A stretch of 64,000 nt of DNA. Origin: Rattus norvegicus (Eukaryota; Chordata; Mammalia; Rodentia; Muridae). The notes under the pieces are model-generated. The model worked only from the letters and a program-made list of their open reading frames with translations. It did not search any database and had not been told where the DNA came from. The position numbers and the translations under genes were made by a program. This document shows, piece after piece, positions 46,101 to 57,687 of this stretch. The first letter of the stretch is position 1. Each line of letters starts with the position of its first letter. The DNA lies in NCBI RefSeq assembly GCF_036323735.1, contig NC_086037.1:55724502-55788501 (forward strand). Direction: 5' to 3'.

Positions 46101-48805
46101 TGATTTTAACTGGGACAAGATTGCACTCTTCTCAAGGCCACTAATGAGTCACTTTCTGAGGCTAAGACTCTGAGCCACCAGCCCAACTGGCCCATCTACA
46201 GTATGGGAGAGCTGCCTATATGCCAGGTCCCTGCTAGAGCTCTTTGCCCCCATCCTGGCACTCAGTACAGAACACACAGGCCTATAGATGCTGTAAGGAC
46301 CCAGAGTCTTAACAACTGGGCTAAAAACTCCCACTAAAAAAGCCTTACTAACAAGGACGAAGCTTGCTAGAAAACAAACTCCAGTGTCTCTTCTATTTTA
46401 GAATTGCATGGCCCCCTAGTCTTTAGTCCTTTCAATTGATGGCACAGAGGGCAGGCAGGGCAAACAACATAGTCTTGCTCCTTACTATAACACCCAGCAC
46501 ACTCACCCTTGTCAAGTGTGGCCAGCAGGGGCCCAGAGCAACCTTCACCGACAGCAGCCCGGATCAGTGGATGTAGGCAGAGGTCCTGCCGGGCCTCTAA
46601 CACATGCCTCGCCTTCTGCAAGGCCTGGCGGAAGAACAGATCCCGACGGAAGTCCAGTGTGGCAGCCCGGTCCAGGCGAGGTTGCAGCTGCTCCCAGGAC
46701 AGACGCCAGGAGGCTCTCCAGGCACGCAGGGCCTCGCCTCTGTCCTTATGAGGATGCAGCATCCACAGCACATCCTGGGGCCCCAGAGCCCTCGTGGGGT
46801 GGAGCACAGGGAAAAGGCGGGCACTGAGAAGGCATCGATCTGAGAGGGGTGTATCTGGGTCCCACAGGTCCCAGTCTCTGGGGTGCAGAAAGGTGCATTA
46901 GTAGGGAGAAAGCTAAGGTTCCTGCCTTCTTTCCAAGCCTGTCTGTCAACTCATGGGGACAGGACACACTTCCTCCCAACCCACCATGGGCGGCACTAGC
47001 GTGTTACTAGGGGAGGGAAGCCATGCTGCCTTGTCAACTTGCTGAAGATACTGAATAAAAAATCCCAAAGGGTAGACATGACGTATCAGGGCTTTAGAGC
47101 TGTTCAGGAAAAGGTACTGGGGAGAATCCCAAACTGTAGTGGGTCTAGCAGGGTGGTAAGAGAACTGACAGGGCTGCTCAGGGAGAGGCTACAAAGAAGC
47201 AGCTACGCTGGCTGCCTAGGCCCACAGAGGCCTGCTGGAGCAACCAGCTGACTTACCGAATGCCTGTCTTCTTGAAGAACTCATTCCAGGACATGTTGAG
47301 ATACATGCCTGCCCCCTGTCTCTGGGGGAAGAGGAAGAAGCAGTCAGGAATGCAGGGGCCTTTGAAAGGGACTAGGGGACACCAGGCCAGAGACTGGGGA
47401 ACAGATGCTCCAAAGGGGACTGGAAGAAAGAGAGACACACACAGGAATAGGTTCTTTTAAACCACTTGAACACTTCCACCCAAATGCCTAGGATTTAGAG
47501 CAGAATCCTGAGTTCTACTTGATGGGAGCCATCACTGACCATGAGACTCAAAGCAAGCAATCCCCTCTAAACCTCAACCACCAGCCTCCAACATGGGGAT
47601 AAAGTTCTCTAAGGTCTAATAAGACGTCTGGCCACCCCCGCCCCCAGTCTATCCCTCAGGCCAGTGCTCAGAGACCCCTGTAAGAGGACAGATAGAGCCA
47701 GACCACTGGGGGCTCCCCAATGTCTAAAGATGGAGACAAAGGAATGAGAGGTAGATGCCTACTTCCCAGCTGTCCAGACGGCCAGCAAGAGTGAATACAC
47801 GACTCTGGGAGCCATGCAGCCGTATGTGGTGTCCCTGAAGGATGAGGTCATGAAGCTCCAGGCCATGCAGTGCCTCGGAGTGGGCGGTATCCAGGCCACT
47901 CACAAAGCAGCCAGCGCCAATATGAATGGGGCCCTAAAGGGGAGGAGACAGGAATCTTGAGGTGAGGGGCAGGTCCACGGGGCATCCAAACAAGTGCCAA
48001 GCAATGGCAACCCCTCTGCTTCCCTCTGCCCATGCTGTCATGGCTCACCCTCAGGTGACAGTGCTGCAGGACACTTCGAGGCCCCAGGTGCACGGGACCC
48101 TCCAGCAGGCAGCTGACCACGGAGCACGTAGCCTCTAGCAGCTGTGGCTCCTGAGAAGCCAGGGAAGAAAACCAGTAAAGTTGAAGGCCAGGGGCCGGGG
48201 GCACCTCAATTTTTATTTGGAAACAAATATCTAGGTGGAAAGAATAAAAACCCACCATACTCCAGGATCTTCAACCAGCCAGGTCCCCCTCCAGACCTGT
48301 CCTGGCCCAAGCCAAGGAACTTTTTCCATCCTATCTAATCTCTCCAGCATGCCGACCCTAAGAGTCACTTCTGAATGCCATCTGTCCAGACCCCCAGCAT
48401 CGTGGCTCCCCAAAGAACCTTCAGAAAGGTCCTTTGCAGCTTCTAACTTAGCCATTAACTGGTCACTCTGTAACCTTGAATAAGTAGTTTGGCTTCTCTG
48501 AGCCTTCAGTGTCTCTCGGGGTATCGACATGTGGTGGTGCACGCTTTTAATCCCAGAAACTGGGAGGCAGAGGCAGCAGGACCTCTGTGACCTCAAGGTC
48601 AGTCAGGACTACACAAAGAAAACACTGCCTCAAGAAAATAAGACAGTTCAAAGTCTAAAAACTAGATTGCCCAGTAAAGGCATGTGTTACCAAGTATGAA
48701 AACCTGAGCTGGATCCCTGAAACTCAAATAATGGAGAAAAATTCCTCTTTTAAGTTGAACTCTGACTTCCAGATGCGTACTATACATACTATAGTATGTG
48801 CACAT

Positions 48806-48850
<45 letters not shown>

Positions 48851-51800
48851 TAAAATGTAACAAATAAGTAAGTCAAATAAAAATTTCAAGGTCAGCCAAA
48901 CAGTGGGCAGAGGCAGGCAGATCTCTGAATTCAGGACCAACCTGGTCTACAGAACAAGTTCCAAGACAGCCAGGGCTACACAAACCCTGTCTGGGAGATG
49001 GGGGTGGGGTGGGGGTGTGGAGAAAATTTAAAGTCATCCTTGGAAATATATCAAGTTTGAGCCACAAGCCACCAAGTAGCCTCAGGCTGCATGAGACCCT
49101 GTCTCCAATAAAAGACCAGTTAATGGCTAAGTTAGAAGCTTCGAAGGACCTTTCACTCAGCCTTTCACTCCCAGCAGTTAACTCATAGGTAAACTGTTCC
49201 AAGCACAGGGTATTTCTCTCTCTGGAGCCCACATCTCACCTGACCTCAAGTACTCAGCAGGCACCTATTAAGGGGCAGACAGGTCTCACCTCCACCTGAG
49301 AGTGAACAATCTGGGCCACAGCTACTCCAGGCATCGTGAGTCTGTGCAGGAACTCCGTGGCATCAGTTGTCATGTAACTGTAACCGCCATCAGGGACATA
49401 CACTGTAAAGACATGAGAATGAACCCCGGGGGCTCGAGAGATGGTCGGGTTGCTCTTGCAGAGGTCTAAACAATTCCCAGCACCCACACCAGGCGGCTCA
49501 CAACCACCTGTAACTCCAGCTCCAAGAGATCCAACGCCCTCTTCTGGCCTATTGGGGACCTGCACCCACATGAACATACCATCAAGGCAGACACCCAAAA
49601 ATACAGTTTTTTGGGGGATTTTTTAAAAAAGATTTATCTATTTTATATATGTGAAATACACTGTCGAAGTCTTCAGATACACAGATGAGGGCATTGGATC
49701 CCATTACGAATGGTTGTGAGCCACCATGTGGTTCCTGGGAATTAAACTGGGGACCTCTGGAAGAGCAGTGGATGCTCTTAAACCGCTGAGCCATCTTGCT
49801 AGTCCACAGGGCAGGAGGCAGCTCTCTCTCTACCCAAGGGCTAATAAGAGATACCCACCCATAGTGAGGGGCTGATCTCGAAGCTCCCTCCACAGCTGGG
49901 CCCGGGCTCCCTTCAGGTAACGTGCTACATCCGGGTCACCTTGCCCCATCTCCGGGGGCCGCCCAGCCACGAAGTTCTCCCTGCTCATATTCCGAGCCAT
50001 GCAGAGCAGGATGTCGAAAAACAGAGACAGCTGGGTGAGGGTGAGAAGCGTGGCTATTGGCAGGGCAGCAGCTGGGCCCCGCAATCCCACGGTTGAGCTA
50101 GTCCCATCTGCAGAGAGGCTAACCCAGAAAGGGGAACGGACTGGCCCGAGGTCACTTAGCCTTTCACTCCCAGTCAGGGGCCCCGGGTTGCTTCCTTTAG
50201 TCACCTGCACAGGCTGGGCTCCAGAGTCCAAGCCCATATAGGTGCAGGCGTCCAGCGGTGGGCTCACGTGGGTGGCTAGGAGGTGCTCAGCAGTCTCCAC
50301 AGAGAAGAAGACAACCCCAGAGACCTGGAGGGACCCACAAGGCTCACGTGGGGGAACCCTGGTGCCAAGCTCAGGCATGGATTGAGAAGGGCGCAAGCAG
50401 ATGAGCCAGACCGGGTGTAGTACCGTAAAAGGCACGGACTTTTATCCACCCCAGCCCCCAGATCCCAGGTTTGGACAGCTTCTACCAAAGCACCTTATAG
50501 AACCCCATCAACTTTCTCCTGCCAAGCCCAGCTCCACACCCTTTCCCAACACTCTTACCCACATCCACCAGGCTGCCTCTCCCTCACTTCTGCTAGCTTT
50601 CTGGCTCGAGGCAAGACCCTGAACTTCCACATCTACCTGTTCCACAGCCTCTAGCCTCATCTGCTCTCCTGAACGTCTCTTTAGGTTCTAAACTTGTTCT
50701 CCAGTTCTAGCTTGGCCTGGGATGGTCTAAAAAGAATGGAGCTCCGGGTTGGGGATTTAGCTCAGTGGTAGAGCGCTTGCCTAGCAAGTTCAAAGCCCTT
50801 TGTTCGCTCCCCAGCTCCGAAAAAAAGAAAAAGAAAAAAGAGTGGAGCTCTTCTCCAGAAAGAAAGGGAAACTGTCCCTCCCCTATTCCCAAATTTCCCA
50901 GGATCCCTCATCCCAAGCCCAGCGAGCCATACCAGTGGTACCAGTCCATCAGGCCTGACACACCGTTGTATCTCTGCCTTAGTGCCCTGGTAGTAAATGT
51001 CCAAAACCACGCCCTGTGGGGAGGGGGAAACAGAATTAGCGTCAAGAACAAGAGAGGGTTGGGGATTTGGCTCAGTGGCAGAGCGCTTGCCTAGGAAGCG
51101 CAAGGCCCTGGGTTCGGTCCCCAGCTCCGAAAAAAAAAAAAAAAGAACCAAAAGAACAAGAGAGGACCAGGACGTAGACACCACTGTGAGAGTCAACAAA
51201 GGGTCTCCAAGGGAGAAGGCGCAAGTCTGGCAGGTACCAGTGTGTTTGTGGGGACTTCTATCTGTATAAGTCGGAGAGGAGGGCAGGTTTTAGTCACTGA
51301 CACAGCCTCAGCCCCTAAGTACAGCACATCCAGGCAAGTGAGCAGCATCAGGGCAGTGCCATAAAAGGACGCAGCCTCGAGACCACACGGAATGACAAGC
51401 AAGGCAGGTCCCAGAGCACAGGGCCGGAAAAGCACCTCAATCCCAGGATCCCAGGGCAGCTTAGCCATACCAGGAGTAATACCTGCGAGTCAGTGAGGTA
51501 GACCCCGTGGTTTAGAGCGTAGGCCAGGCTCCCAGGAAAGGCGATCACTCTGGTTCCCCGGAAGCCATCCCAACTGATCCCTACGGGATGGCACAATCAG
51601 GGTGGCAAGGTAGGGAGCCCCAAACATGAGCTCAGAGCTGAAGCGTTTGGGAGCTCTAAAAGGAAAATACAGTTTCCAAGGCCAACCGGACATTCCTCTG
51701 GGAAAATCGTAACCCCTTCTCCCTTAAAGTTCTTCCACAGCAAACTGTAGGCGAAGGGGGCGGGGGAGTTCTGGTGATTCCTATTTAACTCCGCTCCCGT

Positions 51801-54005
51801 GGAGGTGGTGGGGGCGGAAGTGGATCTAGAACTCACTGAAGCTCTAACTTGCTGCATCTTCCTGCCTTGCCCTCCCGAGTGCTAGAATTACAGGCATGAA
51901 GCACCACAACCAGCCGCCAAGTCTGCAGAAGGGCAGACTGAGGCTCAACAGATCGATGGTCTAGCCCACTCTTCCTGTATAAATGGGCTGCCGAAACAGA
52001 CTTGATGAGGGAAGGCGGTCCCAGGCCACCCATGCTCACCAGGGTTTGGAGGAACAGACAGAAGCATGTCGGTGCTGCAGACCCACACACCTGGTGGGGA
52101 TCCTGGACCCAGCTGCAGAGGACAAGAAAGAGAGAAAAGACAGAATTTAGCTAGTGGCCCGGCCCGCCCGGCCCTTCCTCCACTCTTTCACTCTCCCGCC
52201 CCCCCCCCATCCCCTAACCACCTACGCACACACCACCTCCCCACCCCCACCCCCCACCCTCCACCCCCGCTTCCCTTTGTTCCAGCCACTTAAATATGAA
52301 AAGCATCTGCCATCAGGGCCAGTGTTCAATGTTAACCCCCTTCCCACTCAACCCCATTCCAAACTTCTTGGGTTTTTTGTTTTTGGGGTTTTGTTTGTTT
52401 GTTTGTTTTGAGGCAGTCTCAACTAGTAGGCCCGGCTGGGCTGGAACTCAGAGCTCCAACTTTCTGGGCTCCTGAGTGCTGAGATTAAAAGCCTTCACCA
52501 CCACACCTGGCCCCACAACAACTGCTTGAAGTTCTAGTTTTGCTCACTACCGACCTTTCTTCCTGGGGTTCCCCACCCAGGCCACACAGACCGTCCCTGG
52601 TGGCTCAGTATGTACAAACTGGCTCATCTGGGAGGACCCACTCTGGTTGACTACTTGGCCTTACCCGGTGGGTCATGATATCCAACAGGCAGTCCAGGTT
52701 GCATACCAAGGCCTCCACAGGGGCCTGTGGATTCTCCACAGGGAGGCAAGTGAAGGCCCTGCCACAGTCATCAAAGGGGAAGTCTCGGCCCTAGGGAGGA
52801 AGCGAACCTCATTAGAGGGACTCCTTGCTGCAGGGAAGCGGAAACGGGGGACACCTCCACTGTACAAGGGCAAAAGGCATTAAGCAAAAGAGGTCTTAAG
52901 AAAGTTATATGATGGTTCTTGTTTGAATTTTTACAACTAACATGATTACTGTGCAAAATTATAAACCATACACATGCAAAAGGAAAAAAAACCCCATCCT
53001 TAGGACACTAAGTGCTGTCCTCGTTTTGAGGTATATCCCATCAGATTGTCATTAATATTTCTTTTGCATGTTTTAAGTGTCTATCTGTCTGTCTGTCTGT
53101 CTGTCTGTCTGTGCACATGCATGTGCCACGGGACAGGAAATGGAGGTCCAAGAACAAAAGAAGCTGGGTCTCCCTGCTCCTACCACATTGGTCTTGAGGG
53201 TCAAACTTAGGTTTGGCAGAGGGTGCCTTCACCCCGGAGCCATTCACCCAACTTCCATTCATACGTTCTCTAAGTCTTGTTTTTTTAACGAACGTGAGCA
53301 GCTAAGGCATGATGGAACGAACCATTGGTCCCAGGGCTTGAGAGGCAGAGGCAGGTGGATCTTTGTGAGTCTGAGGCTAGCCTGGTCTACATTCTGAGTT
53401 CCAGGGCTACACAGGGCCTCGGGGTACAAACAAGCAAGCAAACATAAACTCAGTAAACTGGAGACGTGACTCAGTTGGCAGCTCGCTCACTCTGCAATCA
53501 TGAAGCCCTGGGTGTAAGTCCCAGTGTCTTAGAAACGGGGCACGGAGACATGCCTAGAATACTAGCCCTTGCAGGGTAGAGAATCAGAAGTTCTGTTCTC
53601 AGCTCCACAGCAAGTGTGGGGCAAGACAAGGCTACATGAGGCCCTCCTTTTATTTTTACCATTTTTGAAAATGTGTGTCATGTACATGCAGGTGTCTGCA
53701 GAGGCCAAAAGAGGGCATCAAATCCTATGAAACGGGAACTGTACGGGTGGTTGTGAACTGCCCAAGGCATGTGCTGGAAGCTAAACCTGGATCCTCTGTA
53801 GGAGGGCCAGGCACTCTTAACCACTGAGCCACCTCTCCGACCCCATGAGGCCTGATTGAAAGATTTAATAACAGGGTCTGGGCCAGTAAGATGGTTCAGT
53901 GGGTAAGGGACCTTGCCACCAGGCCTGAAAGGTGATTTAAAGTCCTTAAACCCATATGGTAGAAGGAAAGAACTAACTCCAAAAGCTGCCCCTGACCTCC
54001 ACCTG

Positions 54006-54063
<58 letters not shown>

Positions 54064-56222
54064 AAATAGAATGGAAACTTTAGATACATAATAACAATCC
54101 CCAAAAACCATAGAGTATGCTGAAGAGGTGGGAACAGGGTTGGAGAGATGGCTCGTTGGTTAAAAGTACTTGCTGCTCTTAGAAAGGACCTAGGTTCAGT
54201 TCAGAGCATCCACAACCTCCTGTAACTCTGGTTCTGTGGTAACCTAATACCCCCTTCTACCCTCTGCACCCCATTCTGACCTCCATGAGCAGTGTGTGCA
54301 CATGGATGTACATGCAAACAAGCAGGAACACACACATACAAACATAAATAAAAATAAGGAAGGAAGGGAGGGAGGGAGGGAGGGAGGAAGGAAGGGAAGG
54401 AGGAAGGGCAGAAACAACAGCAGAAAGTCACACAGGTCCTGAAGGTTTAACACTGGAGAATGAGACAGGCATCTACAGCAATAACAATATTCTGGCAATT
54501 TAAAAATATTACCACTGGGGGAATATGGGCAAAAATACATACATACATACATACATACATACATACATACATACATACAAAAATAACAACAAAAAACCCT
54601 CTCTGTATTATTTTTTTTTTAAAGACATTCTTTTTTTTTTAAAATACTTTATTTATTTATATGAGTACACTGTAGCTGTCTTCAGACACACCAGAAGAGG
54701 GCATCAGATCTCATTACAGATGGTTGTGAGCCACCATGTGGTTGCTGGGATTTGAACTCAGGACCTCGGGAAGAACAGTCAGTGCTCTTAACCACTGAGC
54801 CATCTCTCCAGCCCTCTGTATTATTTCTTATATGTGCATTTGTATCTTGATGAAAATTCCAAGGAGAACTGATTCCTCAGGACTGAATTCAGTTTATCAG
54901 GTTTGGCATTAGGAGCCTTGACTCACTGAGCTCTCTCCAGAGACCTCTTTTATTATTTGTGTATGTATGCACATTTGTGTGTGCATGTATGTGTGTGTTG
55001 CATGCACATGTGTGTGTGCACGTGTATGTGTATGTTTTATGTACATGTCTGTGTGTGTCGCATGCACATGTATCTGTATGTGTGTATGTGTGTTGTATGC
55101 ACACGTGTGCGCAGGTGCATGTCCTCTGGTCCTGGGATTACAGACACACAAAGTCATGCTCAACGTTTACATGGTGTTGGGGATTTGAACCCAGGTCTTC
55201 ATATTTACACAGTAAATGCTCTTACCCACTGAGCCTTCTCTCCATCCCCAGATGTACCTTCTAATTTGTCTAAAGTACATACCTAACCAGTTCCCAACTT
55301 CTAGACACTTCATTTCATTCGGATCCCTCTGGCTTTACAGGATGAACACCTCGCACACACACCACTATAGAACACCCGTACAGTCCCATCCAATCGCTAG
55401 AACCAGGATCCGACCCTCTGCCCAGCCCACATCCTGAATTCTGCTTACCATGTGCAAGATGAGAATCCAAGCCGAGTGCAGGACATCTGACGTGACCACC
55501 TGTGAAGAGCAGGAGAGCTGTCTAAGGGCAGGGTGACACGGCAGAAACAAGCCAGTCAAACTTACAGAACGAAGGAAGGTCTGGAAGTCTTAGGAACTAT
55601 GAACGTGGGCCAGTGGGGCGGGGCGGCAGCTCAGAAGCACTCACGGTGAAGCCAGCTCGGGCACTCAGGTGCTCAGCAGCCACCAGCAGTGCATTGAGAG
55701 TAGCTCCTCCACTGCCTACTCGGGTCTGGGGGTCCTCCACAGCCAGTAACATCGTCCCGGCAGGGATCTGCTCCCGCTTCTGCCTTACCTCCAGCTCTGT
55801 GAGCAAAATAAATGTTGGGATACACACACAGTCACCGCCCGCCTGTGCTGGCCCAAAGGACCTGAGCGAGCCTGTTAACATTCGTTTGATTCCTGTGACT
55901 CAGCTTTACATAGAGCAGGTGGTTAAATACTTCTTGGAGGTAATTAAGTCCTGTTATCCTGAGCTTATAGATGAGAAAACTAAAGACTAAGGATATGAGA
56001 TGTACATCAAGTTACAAGACTAGGAAGAAAGCCTGGTGTTTCAACCCAGGTCTACCAGGCCTCCAGCGCAGCAGGGGTCTGGTAAGGGAGAGGGAAGAGA
56101 GTTCTAATATAAAGTAAAGGGGGGAGGGTGTGTCACCTACCTCTCTGAAAGACCTGGACACTGTCCTTGTACTGGCATGTCAGGATAATGACCGTCCAAT
56201 TGACCCCCTTTGGCTGGTCCAT
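40151..56222 (-). CDS. Fcsk: FCSK (FUK), L-fucose kinase
   Basis: Cytosolic L-fucokinase (ATP + L-fucose to fucose-1-phosphate), first step of GDP-fucose salvage. Coding exons, 5' to 3': 56141-56222, 55645-55796, 55449-55499, 52665-52790, 52040-52112, 51483-51580, 50933-51013, 50205-50324, 49859-50030, 49290-49402, 48049-48150, 47763-47933, 47257-47321, 46507-46877, 45056-45266, 44749-44915, 44448-44669, 43954-44097, 43680-43799, 41220-41407, 41025-41124, 40422-40645, 40151-40270. All have GT/AG ends; phases close to 3273 nt, 1090 codons plus stop. The N-terminal fucose-pyrophosphorylase-like domain has GSGGATLN (55-62). A beta-helix-like stretch ([10 protein letters not shown]) follows. The C-terminal GHMP kinase has [16 protein letters not shown] (711-726), the ATP loop PHGSGLGTSS (835-844) and [10 protein letters not shown] (1020-1029). 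All GHMP motifs are intact. The start codon at 56222 gives [20 protein letters not shown]. Confidence 0.98.
41700..42045 (+). mobile_element. Two degenerate B2/B3 SINEs, FCSK intron 20
   Basis: GGTGGCTGAGCACGTAAAAG with GCACCTACATCTGGCAG, then GGGCTGGAGAAAACACTGGC with GGTTCAATTCCCAGTGCCC. Two old forward copies lie back to back. Confidence 0.65.
42045..42198 (+). mobile_element. B1 SINE, FCSK intron 20
   Basis: GCCAGGTAGTGGTGGCAGAC to GACCAGGTCTTGAAAAAAAA. Confidence 0.88.
43269..43475 (+). mobile_element. B2 SINE, FCSK intron 20
   Basis: GGGGCTGGAGAGATGGCTCAGC start; diverged 3' half. Confidence 0.85.
45603..45862 (+). repeat. Compound (CA)n/(CG)/(TA) purine-pyrimidine tract, FCSK intron 15
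   Basis: About 260 bp of almost uninterrupted alternating ACAC, ACGC and ATAC. Long open frames on both strands here are repeat artefacts. Confidence 0.95.
45882..46020 (-). mobile_element. B1 SINE, FCSK intron 15
   Basis: Reverse B1: TTTTCAAGACAGGGTTTCTC to GTGCACCACCACTGCCTGAC. Confidence 0.88.
48440..48518 (+). mobile_element. MIR fragment, FCSK intron 11
   Basis: CTCTGTAACCTTGAATAAGT followed by CTTCTCTGAGCCTTCAGTG resembles the MIR core. Part of it is copied, inverted, at 49114-49154. Confidence 0.5.
48525..48645 (+). mobile_element. B1 SINE, FCSK intron 11
   Basis: CATGTGGTGGTGCACGCTTTT to AAAACACTGCCTCAAGAAAA. Confidence 0.8.
48806..48847 (+). repeat. (CA)n microsatellite, FCSK intron 11
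   Basis: About 20 uninterrupted CA units. Confidence 0.95.
49428..49595 (+). mobile_element. B2-type SINE, FCSK intron 10
   Basis: GGGGGCTCGAGAGATGGTCG start with CCCAGCACCCACACCAGGC; starts about 25 bp upstream of the exon 11 acceptor. Confidence 0.8.
49618..49806 (-). mobile_element. B2 SINE, FCSK intron 10
   Basis: Reverse B2 (AAAAAGATTTATCTATTTTA to GAGCCATCTTGCTAGTCC). It forms an inverted pair with the forward copy just before it. Confidence 0.9.
50748..50839 (+). mobile_element. ID element, FCSK intron 8
   Basis: Forward ID, antisense to FCSK, with a diverged centre (AAGTTCAAAGCCCTTTG). ATGGAGCTC/GTGGAGCTC flanks it. Confidence 0.9.
51057..51146 (+). mobile_element. ID element, FCSK intron 7
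   Basis: Forward full-length ID antisense to FCSK, flanked by the duplication AAGAACAAGAGAG. Confidence 0.95.
53081..53112 (+). repeat. (TCTG)n microsatellite, FCSK intron 4
   Basis: Seven to eight TCTG units after TCTA. Confidence 0.93.
53300..53432 (+). mobile_element. B1 SINE, FCSK intron 4
   Basis: CAGGGCTTGAGAGGCAGAGGC to CAGGGCTACACAGGGCCTCG. Confidence 0.78.
53665..53846 (-). mobile_element. B3-type SINE, FCSK intron 4
   Basis: Reverse copy: GTACATGCAGGTGTCTGCAG to CACTGAGCCACCTCTCCGACC. Confidence 0.75.
54009..54059 (+). repeat. (CA)n microsatellite, FCSK intron 4
   Basis: About 25 uninterrupted CA units. Confidence 0.95.
54138..54355 (+). mobile_element. B2/B3 SINE, FCSK intron 4
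   Basis: GGGTTGGAGAGATGGCTCGTTGG start; 3' end runs into (AAAT)n and a (GGAA)n tract. Confidence 0.82.
54356..54408 (+). repeat. (GGAA)n/(GGGA)n tract, FCSK intron 4
   Basis: Purine-only stretch of GGAA and GGGA units. Confidence 0.92.
54534..54580 (+). repeat. (CATA)n microsatellite, FCSK intron 4
   Basis: Eleven CATA units. Confidence 0.95.
54642..54816 (-). mobile_element. B2 SINE, FCSK intron 4
   Basis: Reverse full-length B2 ending GAGCCATCTCTCCAGCCC. Confidence 0.93.
54955..55120 (+). repeat. Imperfect (TG)n tract, FCSK intron 4
   Basis: TG-rich sequence with GCATGCACATG interruptions. It adjoins a B3-like 3' end that finishes at about 55248 (CACTGAGCCTTCTCTCC). Confidence 0.85.
55925..56085 (-). 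mobile_element. MIR element, FCSK intron 2
   Basis: GAGCTTATAGATGAGAAAAC, then CAAGTTACAAGACTAGGAAG and TCAACCCAGGTCTACCAGGC, follow an inverted MIR. Confidence 0.65.
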
Positions 56223-56245
56223 TCTGGCCAAAATGGAGGGGCTTC
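56223..56245 (-). other. Fcsk: FCSK 5' UTR part of exon 2
   Basis: The exon with the FCSK start codon begins after an acceptor read on the minus strand as CTGTTTCAG at 56246-56254. This leaves 23 nt of leader before the ATG at 56222. Confidence 0.8.
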
Positions 56246-56341
56246 CTGAAACAGCAATGTATATAATGCATACGTGAATGTTTCTGAGGTCATCCACTAA
56301 AATTAATTTGTTCTGGCACGCAGTTCTATGAATTTTAACAC

Positions 56342-56575
56342 AAGTATAGACTCTTTTTAAATTTTATTATTTTGTTTAAGTGTTTTGCCTGCAAGTGTAT
56401 ATTATACCACAGAAGTACAGCGCCAAGTGCCTTCAGAGGTTGGAGGTGGGTGTCAGTACCCCTGAGACTGGAGTTACAGATGGTTGTCAGCCATCACGTG
56501 TATGCTGGGAATTGAACTGGAAACCTCTGGAAGAACAGTAAGTGTTCTTAACCACTGGGCCATCTCTCCAGCCCC
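56342..56575 (-). mobile_element. B2/B3 SINE, FCSK intron 1
   Basis: Reverse diverged copy ending CATCTCTCCAGCCCC. Confidence 0.8.
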
Positions 56576-56629
56576 TCCTAATCCTTAACTTTGTTCACTG
56601 GACTTTTAAAATAAAAAGCATGACTTTAG

Positions 56630-56825
56630 GGGCTGGAGAAATGGCTCAGCGGTTAAAAGCACTGGCTGCTCTTCCAGAGGACCTGCGTTCAATTCCCAGT
56701 ACACACATGGCAGTTCACAACTGTCTGTAACTCTGGTTCCAGGGGATCTTGACACCTTCACACAGATATACACACAGTCAGAATACCAATGCACATAAAA
56801 TAAAGATAAATCTTTTTTTAAAAAG
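56630..56825 (+). mobile_element. B2 SINE, FCSK intron 1
   Basis: Forward B2, flanked by AAAAGCATGACTT on both sides; the first of a run of SINEs at this target. Confidence 0.92.
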
Positions 56826-56832
56826 CATGACT

Positions 56833-56876
56833 TGCCCAAGGCCCTGGGTTCGGTCCCCAGCTCCAAAGAAAAAAAG
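56833..56876 (+). mobile_element. 5'-truncated ID element, FCSK intron 1
   Basis: Only the 3' part of the ID body (GCCCAAGGCCCTGGGTTCGG...AGCTCC) plus A-tail. It is bounded by GCATGACTT and GGATGACTT, so it used the same target as its neighbours. Confidence 0.85.
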
Positions 56877-56885
56877 GATGACTTG

Positions 56886-56973
56886 AGGGGTTGGGGATTT
56901 AGCTCAGTGGTAGAGCACTTGCCTAACAAGCAGAAGGCACTGGGTTCGGTCCTCAGCTCCGAAGAAAAAAAAA
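56886..56973 (+). mobile_element. ID element, FCSK intron 1
   Basis: Full ID with a BC1-like GGTCCTCAGCTCCG end. Flanked by GGATGACTT and GCATGACTT. Confidence 0.93.
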
Positions 56974-56999
56974 AGCATGACTTGAAATTGTCCCCCTCT

Positions 57000-57182
57000 T
57001 GGGCTAGAGAGATGGCTCAGCGGTTAAGAGCACCCAACTGCTCTTCCAGAGGTCCTGAGTTCAATTCCCAGCAACCTCATGGTGGCTCACAACCATCTGT
57101 AAAGAGATCCGATGCCCTCTTCTGGTGTGTCTGAAGACAGCTACAGTGTACTTATATATAATAAATGAATTAAAAAAAAAGA
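57000..57182 (+). mobile_element. B2 SINE, FCSK intron 1
   Basis: Forward B2 flanked by the duplication GAAATTGTCCCCCTC. Confidence 0.95.
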
Positions 57183-57337
57183 AATTGTCCCCCTCCACAA
57201 GACAACATGTGGCACCCGACTGTGGTTGAGTGAATGACAGACACATCCTTCCAGGGTGTGACAAGAGAGTAAGAGAGTTTTAGCCTAGCCCTGTTTAGGA
57301 GGAAATGAAGGCTTTGAAATGGTCTTGGGGTCAAAGG

Positions 57338-57682
57338 CCATAGTCCTGGTTTTAATTGTCAACTTGATATAACATAGTTATGTGCGAAGAAAGAACCTCG
57401 GCTGAAGACCTGCCTCAATCAGAGTCCTTTGGGCATATCTTTGAGCAACTGTTTTGATTGATGGCTGGTGTGTGTGGCCCCATCCCTAGCCATATAAGAA
57501 AGCCCCTGGGACAGATAAGAAAGGGCTGAGCAATCAAGAAGCAAACTAGTAAGCAGCATGCCTCTGTGGTTCCTGCTCCAAATTCCTGCTGGGAGTTCCT
57601 GACCTGGAAGTATAAGGCATATACCCTCCCTTTCCCCCCCGGATTGCTTTTGGTAGTTTTATCACAGTAATAGAAAAGCAAA
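57338..57682 (+). mobile_element. URR1-like (hAT-Charlie) DNA-transposon copy, FCSK intron 1
   Basis: CCTGGTTTTAATTGTCAACTT, CTTGATATAACATAG, GCCATATAAGAAAGC and AGCAAACTAGTAAGCAGCAT follow the URR1 order. Non-autonomous, with no transposase frame. Confidence 0.6.
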
Positions 57683-57687
57683 CTTAG

